A DNA stretch of 64,000 nt from Myxococcales bacterium. Its GTDB lineage: Bacteria; Myxococcota_A; Polyangia; Haliangiales; Haliangiaceae. Both the position numbers and the translations under genes were made by a program. The stretch lies in NCBI GenBank assembly GCA_016716835.1, contig JADJUW010000001.1, forward strand, positions 3,250,313-3,314,312. Direction: 5' to 3'. Below are positions 49,703-59,018 of the stretch, in pieces (the stretch's first letter is position 1; every line of letters begins with the position of its first letter). The notes under the pieces were generated by a model. The model searched no databases and was not told the DNA's origin. It saw only the letters and a list, made by a program, of their open reading frames with translations.

Positions 49703-50899
49703 GTGGCGCTTCACAAGGCAATGGCCCTGATGCTTGCCCTTGGCGCGGTGTGCGCGTGCGCCGCCGAACCCTTGCCACCTGAGGTGCTGGCGGGTGCGCG
49801 CGCCGCGCTGCCGCCGCCCGCCATTGCGACGCATACGCCATCGCTGCAGGCGCGCGCCGCGACCGCGATCATGTTGGCGCCTTCCCCCGACAGCAAACGC
49901 ATTGGCACCCTGGCCGCGGGTGCGCGCGTGCGCGCCGTGTCGGCGGTTACCGGCGACGGTTGCGTCATGGGCTGGGTGTTGCTCGAGCCGCGAGGTTACG
50001 TGTGCGGCGATTTGCTCGATACCTCCAACGAGCCTCCGCAGGCCCCAACCCCGCCCGCCAAGCCTGGCAAGCAGGGCTTTGCTGGGTATGACCTCGTGAC
50101 CGCCAAGACTTCGTTGCCAATTGCGGTCGTCGTGGCGCCGGGTGGCGCGCCGGTGTGGGCTGCCTCCGCGCCAGCCCGTGCGCTGCGCAGGCTGCCAGAT
50201 CGCGCCTTCGTGCCCGTGTTGCAGCTCGAGCGAAATGCCTCTAAACCGCCAACGGCGGTCGCCTACCGCATTTCCGAAACCGAATGGATCTCGGCTCGCC
50301 ATGCGCGACTCATCTCGGCGGCGCCGGTGCCGCCCGGCTACATTGATGGCGAGCGGTGGCTCGACATCGATCTCGACGCGCAAACGCTTGCGGCCTACGA
50401 AGGGCTGATGCCTGTCTTCGTGACGTTGGTGTCAACAGGTCTCGAGGCAACGCCCACCCCGCCCGGTGTGTTTCGCATCTGGAAAAAAATGGTCGTCGCC
50501 AGCAGCTCGGCCTTGGCCGAGGTCGCGCGCCCGGTGGCCCCCACGACGACTCAGCCCCCGGCGCGCGGCGCCGATGAGGCGATTGCGTGGGCCCAAGTAT
50601 TTGTGCCGGAGACAGGCGTGGGGATCTATCCGTGGCGGCGGCGCGCGCAGTTTGGCACCAAGGCAAGCCGCGGCGGCGTGTGGATTTCGGAGGCCGACGC
50701 GGGGTGGCTCTATCAATGGACCGCGCCCGCACATGCACCCGGATGGTCGATGAGCGCGGGGGTTATCGAATCGCCGGGCACGCTTATACAACTGCGTTCG
50801 AAAAAAAATCCAACGCCAGCACTGCGCGGCTATGCGCTCGCCGTCGACGAGGCGCAGCTGGCACGTACACCTGCTTACATGAACGTCGCGAAACCGTAA
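49703..50899 (+). CDS. exported SH3b plus degenerate L,D-transpeptidase-like protein
   Basis: GTG 49703 (or ATG 49721) opens a signal peptide ending near ACACA. An SH3b-like segment follows (about 55-105), then a YkuD-like domain (about 210-345). The region aligned to the catalytic SHGCVN motif reads SRGGVW (322-327): His is Arg323 and Cys is Gly325. The upstream His (HX14-17 position) is also missing. The rest of the core is kept (TPPGVFRIWKK, SEADAGWLYQW). The enzyme is therefore predicted inactive, perhaps a cell-wall binding protein. Confidence 0.72.
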   Translation: MALHKAMALMLALGAVCACAAEPLPPEVLAGARAALPPPAIATHTPSLQARAATAIMLAPSPDSKRIGTLAAGARVRAVSAVTGDGCVMGWVLLEPRGYVCGDLLDTSNEPPQAPTPPAKPGKQGFAGYDLVTAKTSLPIAVVVAPGGAPVWAASAPARALRRLPDRAFVPVLQLERNASKPPTAVAYRISETEWISARHARLISAAPVPPGYIDGERWLDIDLDAQTLAAYEGLMPVFVTLVSTGLEATPTPPGVFRIWKKMVVASSSALAEVARPVAPTTTQPPARGADEAIAWAQVFVPETGVGIYPWRRRAQFGTKASRGGVWISEADAGWLYQWTAPAHAPGWSMSAGVIESPGTLIQLRSKKNPTPALRGYALAVDEAQLARTPAYMNVAKP

Positions 50900-50968
50900 T
50901 TTTTTCGCCGAGCAAAGCGGCGGCAAGCGGCTGGGGCTTCTGGTAAATTGGAGCGTAGGCCCCGCGCG

Positions 50969-53900
50969 ATGGATCAGGATCTTCAAGATGAAATTGCGCA
51001 GGCGCAGGCCCTGGTTGGGCGCGTCCTCGGCGACAAGTTCCGCCTCACCGCCTTGGTCGGCATCGGCGGCTCGGGCTCGGTGTTTCGCGCCGACCAGCTA
51101 ACGCTTGGCCGCACCGTCGCGGTGAAAATCTTAAGCCCCTCGGTCGCCAGCGATCCGCGGGTCATGAAGCGCTTCCACGACGAGGCCTTGGCGGCCTCGC
51201 GGCTCAACCATCCCAACACGGTCTCGGTCATCGATTATGGCCAGACCGTCGACGGCCTGCTGTTTATCGTGATGGAGTATCTGCGCGGTCCGACGCTGAC
51301 GCAGCTCATTACCGAGCATTCGCCGCTGCCGCGGGCGCGCGTGCTCGAGCTGACCGCGCAGTCGCTGGCGGGCCTTGAAGAGGCGCATCTCGCCGGCGTC
51401 GTGCACGCAGATCTCAAGAGCGATAACATCATCGTCGACCAACGGCGCAGCGGGCGAGATCTGGTCAAGCTCGTCGACTTTGGCATCAGTCGTTTGGTGA
51501 GTGCGCCGCGCGACGGCGATGACGGCGCCATCCTCGGCACGCCAGAGTACATGGCACCGGAGCTCATCTCGGGCGCGACGCCTAGCTTTGCCAGCGACCT
51601 CTATGCGGTGGGCGTGATCTTGTACGAGCTCATCACTGGGCGCACGCCGTTCTTTAGCGAAGACATCAGCAAGGTCTTGTCGGGGCATGTGCAGGGCCAG
51701 CCCGCGATTCCTTCCAGCTTGGAGTCCGGACGCGAATCGACGCAGGCGCTCGATGCGGTGTGCATGCGCGCCCTGGCCAAGCATCCCGTCGATCGGTGGG
51801 CAAGCGCCGCGGAGATGCGCAATGCCATCCTGGCGCTGCGCGAGGCCTCAAGCGAGCCAGATCTAACGTGCCCGCAGTGCGCCGCCAAGAGCCCGGCGCG
51901 GTTTCGTTTTTGTCCGGAGTGCGGCGCGCCGCGCGTGCTGCCTGGTGGCCTCGGCCAGCCGGGGCGTGCGCGGCCGAGCATGCCGCTCATCACCGCGGGT
52001 GCGATGGTGCCGGTCACGCTGCCCGCGAGCTTTGTCGAGCTGTTGCCTGACAAAGAGCTGTCGCAGGCCATCGCGATGTCGTGGGAGAGCAGCACGCGGT
52101 CGCTCATGGTCGTCGGCAACGAGGCGGCCTCGGCGCCCGAGCGCGTGGCCGCCGCCGCCAAGCGGCTGCAAGCGACGCAGCCCCACACCTTACTCACCAT
52201 CGTCGCCGATCCAAGCGGACTGCATGCGCCGTATTATCCGCTGCGCCACCTGCTCGGCACCATTTTGCGCGTGCCGGTGGTGTGCCTAGCGGATGCGCTC
52301 ATCAACCATCTAACCGAGCTTGGCGTCAATCCGCGCGACATCGCCGGGATCAGCGAGGTCTTTGGCCATCAGACCAATCTGCTCGAGCTCGAGCCGCAGG
52401 CGCGGCGACGCGAGATCGTCGCGGCGACGGTGCGCACGCTGCAAGGCTTTGCCGATACGGCGCGCTTTAGCACGGTGTGGCACGAGATCGAACAGTACGA
52501 TCCGGTAAGCATGGATGTCTTGGGGCGCTTGCTAGCCGAGCCGCACCCTTTTGCCGCGATGCTGGTGATTTCACCGCCTGCGATGGCGGCACGCTTCGCG
52601 TCGTTGCCGAGCGTAAACCTCGGGCCGCTAAGTCCCGACGAGCGTAGCCAGTTAACCGCGCAATTGCCGCCCGAACTCGCTGGCCTCGGCATCACCGGCG
52701 ACTTCCTCGCCAAGGAAACCACGTGCGAACTCGAACACATCGAACACGCGGTGCGCTATGCGTTTGAGGGCGGCGAAGTCTCCGCGGTGTCGCCGCTCCT
52801 GGCGAATATGGTGGCCTCGCGGCTCGCGCTGCTGCCGCACGCGGCGCTGATCTTGGCCCAGACCTGCGCCGTCTTCGGACGCGAGCTGCCGCTGGCCACG
52901 CTGCGCCATGTCACCAGCCTCTCGCTCGAGGGCATGTTCGACGGCGCGCTCAGCGTGCTTACGGGCCGCGGCTTGATTACCATCTCAGGCGAAGACGTCC
53001 GCTTTCGTTCGGCGCTCGTACGCGACGTCGTCTACGACGCGACGCCGGCGGATGTCCGACGCATGCTGCATATGGCGGCGGCCGAATACCTCTCGGGGCA
53101 AGTTGGCGACCCATCGTTGCTCGGCCATCACTATGATTTGGCGAACGACGCGGCCTCGGCGGCGGAGCTGCTCGGCAAGGCCGGCGATCTCGCCACCCAC
53201 TTTTTCGACGACGTCACCGCCAGCTCGATGTACCAACGCGCGCTGCGCGCCTCGCGCGTTTTGCTCTACGCCGGCGCCCATGACGACGAGGTCTCGGTGC
53301 GGCGCCTCATCATCTATTCGGTCAAGCTCGCCGATTGTCTGCGCAGCCGCGGCGAGCTTGGGCTGGCGCGGGGCGTGTTGATGGAGGCGCGCGATTGGTG
53401 CGAAGGCATGCGCCGGCTTGAGGCGCAGGTGGCGCGCGCATTGGCGCTGTTGCAAACTAGCGAGGGCGATCACCGCACGGCGGGCATCACGCTGCGCAAG
53501 GCGATCGGCCAAGCCATCTCGTGCGGCGACACCATGTTGGTGCTCGAACTCTATCTCGATCTGTCGGGTGTTTTGCTCCGCACCGGCGATATGGCCGCGG
53601 CGCGCCGTGAACTGCAAGAAGGCCTCGATGTTGCGACGTTTGGCGAAGGCATTCACGCCGACGCGGGGCCAACTAATATGTGGCGCGTCTTTTTGCGGTT
53701 GGCGCAGCTCGCCGAGGCCGCGAGCGAATTTCCGCTTTCAACCCAACTTGGCGAGGCGGCGCTCAAGCATGCGCGCAAGATTCACGCGAGGCTTGGCATC
53801 GCGCGCATTCAATCGATGTTGGCCGCGGTGTATGAGCGCATGAATCGCCCCGACCTCGCGGATCGGCACAAGGTCGCGGCGGTGGCGGAAATGCGACGCC

Positions 53901-54073
53901 TCGGTGACCGCCGTGCCACGGCCGAGTTGCTGCTCTCGGGCGCTAGCATGACGAAGGCGTTGCCGCGCCTCTCGCCCTCGGCGCTCGAAGAGGCGCGCAC
54001 GCTCGCGTCTGAAATCGGCTGGAGCGAGGGCGTGCGTTTGACGCATAGCGACGCAAAAAACCGCGCCGGGTGA
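50969..54073 (+). CDS. large Ser/Thr kinase with zinc ribbon, degenerate ATPase and TPR array
   Basis: ATG 50969 is preferred over TTG 50948. The kinase domain (about 20-290) has Lys53, HADLKSDN (146-153, HRD changed to HAD) and DFG (170-172). A zinc ribbon follows (CPQC...CPEC, about 306-325). The next 350 residues resemble the AAA/STAND part of guanylate-cyclase/LuxR-type proteins but lack a P-loop (MVVGNEAASAPERV at that place). Helical TPR-like repeats fill the last 300 residues. Such kinase-STAND-TPR proteins are common in myxobacteria. The HAD change suggests a non-RD kinase that needs no activation-loop phosphorylation. Confidence 0.85.
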   Translation: MDQDLQDEIAQAQALVGRVLGDKFRLTALVGIGGSGSVFRADQLTLGRTVAVKILSPSVASDPRVMKRFHDEALAASRLNHPNTVSVIDYGQTVDGLLFIVMEYLRGPTLTQLITEHSPLPRARVLELTAQSLAGLEEAHLAGVVHADLKSDNIIVDQRRSGRDLVKLVDFGISRLVSAPRDGDDGAILGTPEYMAPELISGATPSFASDLYAVGVILYELITGRTPFFSEDISKVLSGHVQGQPAIPSSLESGRESTQALDAVCMRALAKHPVDRWASAAEMRNAILALREASSEPDLTCPQCAAKSPARFRFCPECGAPRVLPGGLGQPGRARPSMPLITAGAMVPVTLPASFVELLPDKELSQAIAMSWESSTRSLMVVGNEAASAPERVAAAAKRLQATQPHTLLTIVADPSGLHAPYYPLRHLLGTILRVPVVCLADALINHLTELGVNPRDIAGISEVFGHQTNLLELEPQARRREIVAATVRTLQGFADTARFSTVWHEIEQYDPVSMDVLGRLLAEPHPFAAMLVISPPAMAARFASLPSVNLGPLSPDERSQLTAQLPPELAGLGITGDFLAKETTCELEHIEHAVRYAFEGGEVSAVSPLLANMVASRLALLPHAALILAQTCAVFGRELPLATLRHVTSLSLEGMFDGALSVLTGRGLITISGEDVRFRSALVRDVVYDATPADVRRMLHMAAAEYLSGQVGDPSLLGHHYDLANDAASAAELLGKAGDLATHFFDDVTASSMYQRALRASRVLLYAGAHDDEVSVRRLIIYSVKLADCLRSRGELGLARGVLMEARDWCEGMRRLEAQVARALALLQTSEGDHRTAGITLRKAIGQAISCGDTMLVLELYLDLSGVLLRTGDMAAARRELQEGLDVATFGEGIHADAGPTNMWRVFLRLAQLAEAASEFPLSTQLGEAALKHARKIHARLGIARIQSMLAAVYERMNRPDLADRHKVAAVAEMRRLGDRRATAELLLSGASMTKALPRLSPSALEEARTLASEIGWSEGVRLTHSDAKNRAG

Positions 54074-54143
54074 GCCAAACCCGCACGCCGGGAACGAGCA
54101 CAGAGTGCTTGCGCGTGGCGATCGCTATGCGTAGCATGGCCTC

Positions 54144-54563
54144 GTGAGCTTAGTGCTACTCGTCCAAGCGCAGACGAATCTCGCGCAGCGCTGGTGCCTA
54201 GCGCTTAACGCCTACTATGACGTTCTGGTGGTCGATGGTCCAAAGCGCGCGTTGGCGGCGGTCCGCGACGGCGGCTTTGATGTCGTCGTGATCGACTGCC
54301 CCGACGACGCGCTGGCCGCCTTTGCCAACGCGCTCGATCAATTGCCTGACGCGCCGCCGATGGTGCTGATTTCTGATTCGCCGCGCGCGCCGCGGCTGTC
54401 GACGCAGGTCGGCGCGGCCGCATTTTTGCTTAAGCCCTGCGACGATGCCGAACTCATCGGCGCCGTCTCAAAGGTCATCGATACCAAGGTCGATATCGAG
54501 CTGCCGCTGTCGTTGTTCGACGACGAGCCGACGTCGCAAAATTTCGCGTTTCGCGACGCGTAG
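54144..54563 (+). CDS. receiver-like domain protein
   Basis: GTG 54144 starts a single receiver-like domain (about 3-115). VVVIDCPDDAL offers the phospho-acceptor Asp, LISDSP the Ser/Thr switch and FLLKPCDD the conserved Lys. The first acidic pair is absent (LLVQAQTN), so metal binding and phosphorylation are doubtful. It follows the large kinase by 70 bp and may be its partner. Confidence 0.7.
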   Translation: MSLVLLVQAQTNLAQRWCLALNAYYDVLVVDGPKRALAAVRDGGFDVVVIDCPDDALAAFANALDQLPDAPPMVLISDSPRAPRLSTQVGAAAFLLKPCDDAELIGAVSKVIDTKVDIELPLSLFDDEPTSQNFAFRDA

Positions 54564-54573
54564 GTGGTTGGGC

Positions 54574-54798
54574 GCGGCGTGCGGCACATGCTTCGTTGCT
54601 GCGATGTTACGCGTACGCGTCGCGCGGCCACATGCTTCGTCTCAGCGCTACGGCTGTTCGCCCTGCTCACGACGCCTTGCGCTCAGGAGGCCGTGCGTGT
54701 CTACACCAGGCGCCAACGTGCCTTCGCGAAACGCGCTGATCCGAACATGTGCCGCGCGCCGCTTGTGACCTCTGCGAAGAGCATGTGCCGCACGCCGC
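54574..54798. repeat. nested inverted-repeat element
   Basis: A perfect 18-bp inverted repeat, GCGGCGTGCGGCACATGC (54574-54591) and its complement at 54781-54798, encloses a second, related pair (54621-54639 against 54745-54760). Left and right arms are thus each a diverged tandem repeat. The whole 225 bp could fold as one long hairpin. No protein frame here looks coding. Confidence 0.65.
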
Positions 54799-54867
54799 TA
54801 GTCTCTGGGTGCGTTCTGATGAGTAGAGCCGCTGGGGAGGGGGCCAAAATTAGGCGCCAAGCCTAAC

Positions 54868-55009
54868 GGCAGGTGGCGCATCGTTTCTTCCGCGAGCATA
54901 GATTGCAGGGCGGTGGTCGTGCGACCGAGGGTGGTGGATACCACAGGCGTCTCGCTTCGCCCGGGAGTGGCGCTATCTGCGAGCAGGAAGATACGTGCGC
55001 CGACCTGCC
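54868..55009. repeat. dispersed hairpin element, copy 2
   Basis: This 142-bp copy shares long blocks with 2958-3106: CTTCCGCGAGC, TAGATTGCAGGGCGG, ATACCACAG, GGCGCTATC and GCGAGCAGGAAGATA, in the same order. Its outer arms, GGCAGGTGGCGCA and TGCGCCGACCTGCC, still pair though their bases differ from copy 1. The small internal GTGGT/ACCAC hairpin is also kept. It lies between convergent genes, like copy 1. Confidence 0.75.
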
Positions 55010-55097
55010 GGCCTGCTTAGACACGTCGCGCCTTGCGCGTTCACCTCATAGATTAAAAATGATCGAGGTTTCTCTATGGCAAAACGAGGGCCCCCCC

Positions 55098-55859
55098 CTA
55101 CTCACGCATCGAAAAATAGCCGTCGGCGGTTTGGCAGAAGCGCGAGGGCAGGGCGGCGGCGCGGGCGGCGGCGATGTCGGTGGGTGACCAGGGTTGCGCG
55201 AGGCCTTGGCCGCGGAGGTCGTAGTCGGCGTCCCATGGCAACAAGATGGCAGGGCCCTCGTCGAATTGGCCGAGGCGCGGCAGGATGGGCGTGAGGTTGG
55301 TTGGTGAGTGAGCCAGTGCGGCGAGCGAGGCAAGTTGCGACAACCTGTGGCACGTGAGTTGTTGCGGCGGCGGCAGGCGTAGTTCGGCACGTTGCAAAAG
55401 CGCGTCAGCGGGCGTCAGCCACTGCGCTTCGGTGATTTCGTTGCCGTCGATGACGACCTCTTGATCGGCGGGCGCGACGGCGAGAAAAAAGTGCGCCGAG
55501 AAGCGCTTGGATTCAAATGATGGGGTGATCCAATGCGACCACGGCCTCAGCGCAACGGCCGGTAACGCGAGCCCGGCCTCTTCGCGCAGCTCGCGCACCG
55601 CCGCGGCGCAGGCGTCGGCATCGCTGCGATCGACCGCGCCACCCGGGAAGACGAACGAATTGGCCATAAACGCCATGGTGTGGCGTCGTCGCACCAGCAG
55701 GACCTCAAAGCCCGCACTAACGCGCGCGGCTGGGCGCACCACGATTACCGCCGCGGCCTGGCGCAAGGGCGGCGCGTCGGCGCTGGCACCGCCACCTGAC
55801 TCGGCCGTACGCGAGGCGCCGCCTGCGCACGAAGTTGCTGCATCTGCCGGATCGGCCAT
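55098..55859 (-). CDS. Nudix hydrolase (NUDT19/coenzyme-A-diphosphatase-like)
   Basis: The Nudix box reads GGAVDRSDADACAAAVRELREEAGL (about 73-97, given by its ends GGAVD and RELREEAG). The box has REXXEE intact. FVFPGG and the long insert after the box resemble NUDT19-type enzymes that cut CoA or nucleoside diphosphate derivatives. The first 30 residues are low-complexity. Substrate not determinable. Confidence 0.85.
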   Translation of the reverse strand: MADPADAATSCAGGASRTAESGGGASADAPPLRQAAAVIVVRPAARVSAGFEVLLVRRRHTMAFMANSFVFPGGAVDRSDADACAAAVRELREEAGLALPAVALRPWSHWITPSFESKRFSAHFFLAVAPADQEVVIDGNEITEAQWLTPADALLQRAELRLPPPQQLTCHRLSQLASLAALAHSPTNLTPILPRLGQFDEGPAILLPWDADYDLRGQGLAQPWSPTDIAAARAAALPSRFCQTADGYFSMRE

Positions 55860-55872
55860 GCCGCCTTATACT

Positions 55873-56030
55873 AACCAGCATCGCCTGGCGAAAGAGCCAA
55901 ACGTCGTGATGCATCGCGGTTGCTGGCTAGGCGCCCCGCAGGGGTTTGGTGGTTCCAAATCCCGAGGACGCAACGACGCCAGCAAGCGCGAGGCGCGGGA
56001 CGATGGATCTTTCGCCAGGCGATGCTGGTT
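55873..56030. repeat. 158-bp palindromic element between divergent genes
   Basis: AACCAGCATCGCCTGGCG starts the left arm (55873-55898), and the right arm (56005-56030) is its complement with one mismatch in 26. A second pair further in, CGCGGTTGCTGGC (55915-55927) and GCCAGCAAGCGCG (55978-55990), matches at 12 of 13. The arms align over most of their length, so the element is one long hairpin. It ends 52 bp before the next start codon. Confidence 0.7.
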
Positions 56031-56082
56031 ATGAGCGCGGGCCAGAATTGGCGTTTGCGTCGTTTTCCATAGATACTGCGGC

Positions 56083-56517
56083 ATGCATTTTTTGGCGATC
56101 GCGATCGCGGCGGTGGCGGGCAGCATGGTTGCGCTGCAGGCCCCCATTAATTCGGCGCTCGGCAAGCACACCAGCGTGCTCGGCGCGACGGTGGTGTCGT
56201 TTGCGATCGGGCTTGCCACCGCGATTTTGGTTGCGCTGGGCCGCGGCCAACTGGATGGCCTTGCCAAGGCTGCGGAGGCGCCGTGGTGGCAACTCACCGG
56301 CGGCATCTTGGGCGCCATCTTTGTCGCCTTGGCGATCACGCTAGTACCGAAGATTGGCGCCATGCAATTTGCCGCAGCTGCGGTCATGGGACAAATCATC
56401 ATGTCGCTCGTGGTCGACCACTATGGTTGGTTGGGCGTACCGGCCCACGCAGCGTCGTGGGAGCGCGTGCTCGCCGTGCCGCTTATCGGCGTGGCATTGT
56501 GGCTGTCGCGCCGCTAG
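56083..56517 (+). CDS. DMT-family membrane protein (DUF606/YdcZ-type)
   Basis: Four to five transmembrane helices in 144 residues, with the family pattern GSMVALQAPINSALGKHTS at the start and AAAVMGQIIMSLVVDHYGWLG later. DUF606 proteins are small drug/metabolite-type permeases, often functioning as pairs. The substrate is unknown. It is 31 bp upstream of the nuclease gene and may share its transcript. Confidence 0.87.
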   Translation: MHFLAIAIAAVAGSMVALQAPINSALGKHTSVLGATVVSFAIGLATAILVALGRGQLDGLAKAAEAPWWQLTGGILGAIFVALAITLVPKIGAMQFAAAAVMGQIIMSLVVDHYGWLGVPAHAASWERVLAVPLIGVALWLSRR

Positions 56518-56548
56518 CCTGGCGCACATTTCGGCGTAGGATGCGCGC

Positions 56549-57925
56549 ATGTCAGCAGTGCTCACGTTTGCCGGCGCCGCCCAAGGCGTGACCGGCAGTT
56601 GTTATCACTTACAGTATGGCGACGCGGCCATCGTCATCGATTGCGGCGTCTTTCAGGGAGACCAGGACGCTGAGGCCAAGAACCTGGCGCCGTTTCCGTT
56701 TGCCGCCAAACACGTCAACGCGGTGGTCCTAACCCACGGCCACCTCGATCACGTCGGGCGGCTGCCGATGATGTTTCGCCAAGGCTTTGCCGGCCCCGTG
56801 ATTGGCCACGCCGCCTCGCTCGACATTGCCATGCTCATTCTCGAGGATTCAGCCAAAATTGCTAATTTCAGCGAACGCGAGCCGCTCTTTGACAAAGACG
56901 ACCTGAGACTGGTACGCGCCGCGCTCGAGCCCTTGAAGCGGTACGGCGAAACGGTGACGATCGGGCCCTTTGATATTACGATTTACGACGCGGGGCACAT
57001 TTTGGGTTCTAGCTCGGTACGCGTCGCGTGGGGCACCGGCGCCGATCGTCGTGCCATTATTTTCTCTGGCGATTTGGGCATGGTGGATCGACCGCTCATC
57101 AACGACCCGAACACCTCCTGGGATACCGGCCGCGACGCCGTCGATTACGTGGTGACCGAATCCACCTATGGCAATCGCGAGCACCCTTCGCGGACCGAGG
57201 TGCGCAAGCAGTTTCGAGAGGTCATCTCGCGGGCGCTTACCGACGGCGGCAAAGTGCTCATTCCGGCGTTTTCGATTGGCCGCACCCAGGAAATCATTTT
57301 CGAACTAAATCATCTAGTGCATGAAGGTGAGCTCCAGCATATCCCGGTGGTGCTCGACGGGCCGCTCGGCATCTCGGTGACCGCGCTTTACGAAAAATAC
57401 GTCGATTGCTACGACGCCGAGGCCCTCAAGCTTATTAACGACGGCGACCCGCCGCTTGAATTCGACACGCTCTCGATCACGCACGACGCGGCTGACTCGC
57501 GCGACGTCGCCAAGCAAAAGGGCGCCGCCATTATTATTGCCGGCTCGGGCATGCTGCAGGGTGGGCGTATTCGTAACCACCTCAAGGAGCATCTTGGAGA
57601 TCCGCGCACCGACGTGCTCTTGGTTGGTTTTCAGGCGTCGCGCACTACCGGTCGCTCGCTGCAGCAGGGTGCCAAGCATGTGTGGATTGGCGGTACGCAC
57701 GTGCCGGTGCGCGCGCGCATCACCACCATCGACGGCTTCTCGGCGCACGCCGATCGCAACGTGCTGCTAAACTGGTTTGACAAGCTGCCGCGACAAGGCC
57801 TGCGCCGCGCTTTTGTTACCCACGGCGAAGAGGAAAGCTCCAAGGCTTACGCGCAGCTGCTCACCGATCGCTTCGGCGTCGTCGCGTCGGTCCCCGCGCT
57901 TGGCGACGCAATCGAACTTCCGTAG
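56549..57925 (+). CDS. MBL-fold beta-CASP RNA-processing nuclease
   Basis: The metal motif THGHLDHVG, then Asp in FSGDLGM and the beta-CASP segment with EST-YGNREH and GKVLIPAFSIGR, and the C-terminal FSAHADR define a CPSF73/Ysh1-like enzyme. Bacterial members cut or trim RNA; the substrate is unknown. The length (458) is normal. It is followed by the aminotransferase gene after 19 bp. Confidence 0.92.
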   Translation: MSAVLTFAGAAQGVTGSCYHLQYGDAAIVIDCGVFQGDQDAEAKNLAPFPFAAKHVNAVVLTHGHLDHVGRLPMMFRQGFAGPVIGHAASLDIAMLILEDSAKIANFSEREPLFDKDDLRLVRAALEPLKRYGETVTIGPFDITIYDAGHILGSSSVRVAWGTGADRRAIIFSGDLGMVDRPLINDPNTSWDTGRDAVDYVVTESTYGNREHPSRTEVRKQFREVISRALTDGGKVLIPAFSIGRTQEIIFELNHLVHEGELQHIPVVLDGPLGISVTALYEKYVDCYDAEALKLINDGDPPLEFDTLSITHDAADSRDVAKQKGAAIIIAGSGMLQGGRIRNHLKEHLGDPRTDVLLVGFQASRTTGRSLQQGAKHVWIGGTHVPVRARITTIDGFSAHADRNVLLNWFDKLPRQGLRRAFVTHGEEESSKAYAQLLTDRFGVVASVPALGDAIELP

Positions 57926-57944
57926 GCAGCGGCGGCGCGCGACA

Positions 57945-59018
57945 ATGGCGACCGTACGTTTTTTCGACATGCAGGCCGAGCTGACGGCGCAGCGCGAGAC
58001 GCTTAAGGCCGCGGTGGCGCGCGTGATCGACAGCGGCGGTTTTGTCCTTGGCGAGGAGGTCGCCGCATTTGAGCGCGAGCTCGCCAGCCATCTCGGCGCC
58101 GCGAACGTGATCGGCGTAAGCTCTGGCACCGATGCGCTGCTGTGCGCGCTGCTCGCCAGCGACATCGGCCCCGGCGACGAGGTGATCACGACGCCCCTGT
58201 CGTTTATTTCGACCGCAAGCGCCATCGCGCGCGTCGGCGCGACGCCGGTGTTTGCCGATATCGATCCAATCACGCTATGCCTCGATCCTCTGGCGGTGCT
58301 AGCGCGGCGCACCGAGCGCACCAAGGCGGTGGTGGTGGTGCACCTGTTTGGCGCGTTGGCACAGCCAATTGGCGAGGAACTACGAGATCTGATTGTTATT
58401 GAAGATGCAGCGCAACGCCTCGATCGTCCGCAAATCGGATACGTGAGCACGCTGTCATTTTTTCCGACCAAGCATCTTGGCGGAGCGGGCGACGGCGGCG
58501 CGGTGGTGTGCGAAGACGAGGCCATGGCGGCGCGGGTGCGGCGGCTGCGGCAACACGGCGCCGCGCGCAAATACGAGCACCACGAGCTCGGCGGCAACTT
58601 TCGCCTCGACGTCATGCAGGCCGCGTTCTTGCGCGTTCGTCTCACGGCCGTAAGCCAGGCGATCGCCGCCCGCCAACGCGCGGCGAGCCGCTACCGCGAA
58701 CTCCTGACCGCCGTCGGCTTACAAGGCCTTATTGCGCAAGCCGCCGCTCCAACACACCGTTACCAACAATTCGCGCTGCGCGTTCCCGGCCGCGACGCCG
58801 TGCGCGCGGCATTGCTCGCTGACGGCATCGAGACCGAGGTCTACTACCCAACGCCCCTCCACCAGCAACCCTGCTTCGCGGCGTTACCCCAATCCACCTG
58901 CCCCAACGCCGAACTTGCCTGCAACGAACTCCTCGCCTTACCGTTCTACTCAACGATTACGCTGGAGATCCAACAGCAAGTCGTCGCAGCGCTCGCTCGC
59001 ATAACTAGCGTCATGTAA
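57945..59018 (+). CDS. DegT/DnrJ/EryC1/StrS aminotransferase
   Basis: ATG 57945 begins MATVRFFDMQAEL, the usual family start; the open frame before it is not family-like. PLP contacts are GVSSGTDALLCAL, VIEDAAQ and the Lys in LSFFPTKHLGGAGDGG. These enzymes aminate keto-sugars for surface polysaccharides or antibiotics. No sugar gene is adjacent, so the substrate is open. Its stop is immediately followed by a hairpin element. Confidence 0.93.
   Translation: MATVRFFDMQAELTAQRETLKAAVARVIDSGGFVLGEEVAAFERELASHLGAANVIGVSSGTDALLCALLASDIGPGDEVITTPLSFISTASAIARVGATPVFADIDPITLCLDPLAVLARRTERTKAVVVVHLFGALAQPIGEELRDLIVIEDAAQRLDRPQIGYVSTLSFFPTKHLGGAGDGGAVVCEDEAMAARVRRLRQHGAARKYEHHELGGNFRLDVMQAAFLRVRLTAVSQAIAARQRAASRYRELLTAVGLQGLIAQAAAPTHRYQQFALRVPGRDAVRAALLADGIETEVYYPTPLHQQPCFAALPQSTCPNAELACNELLALPFYSTITLEIQQQVVAALARITSVM

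Noticed and set aside
54564..54866. 100-codon plus-strand frame after the receiver gene
   Set aside because: It is made of the inverted-repeat arms, is Arg/Cys-rich and has no ribosome site.
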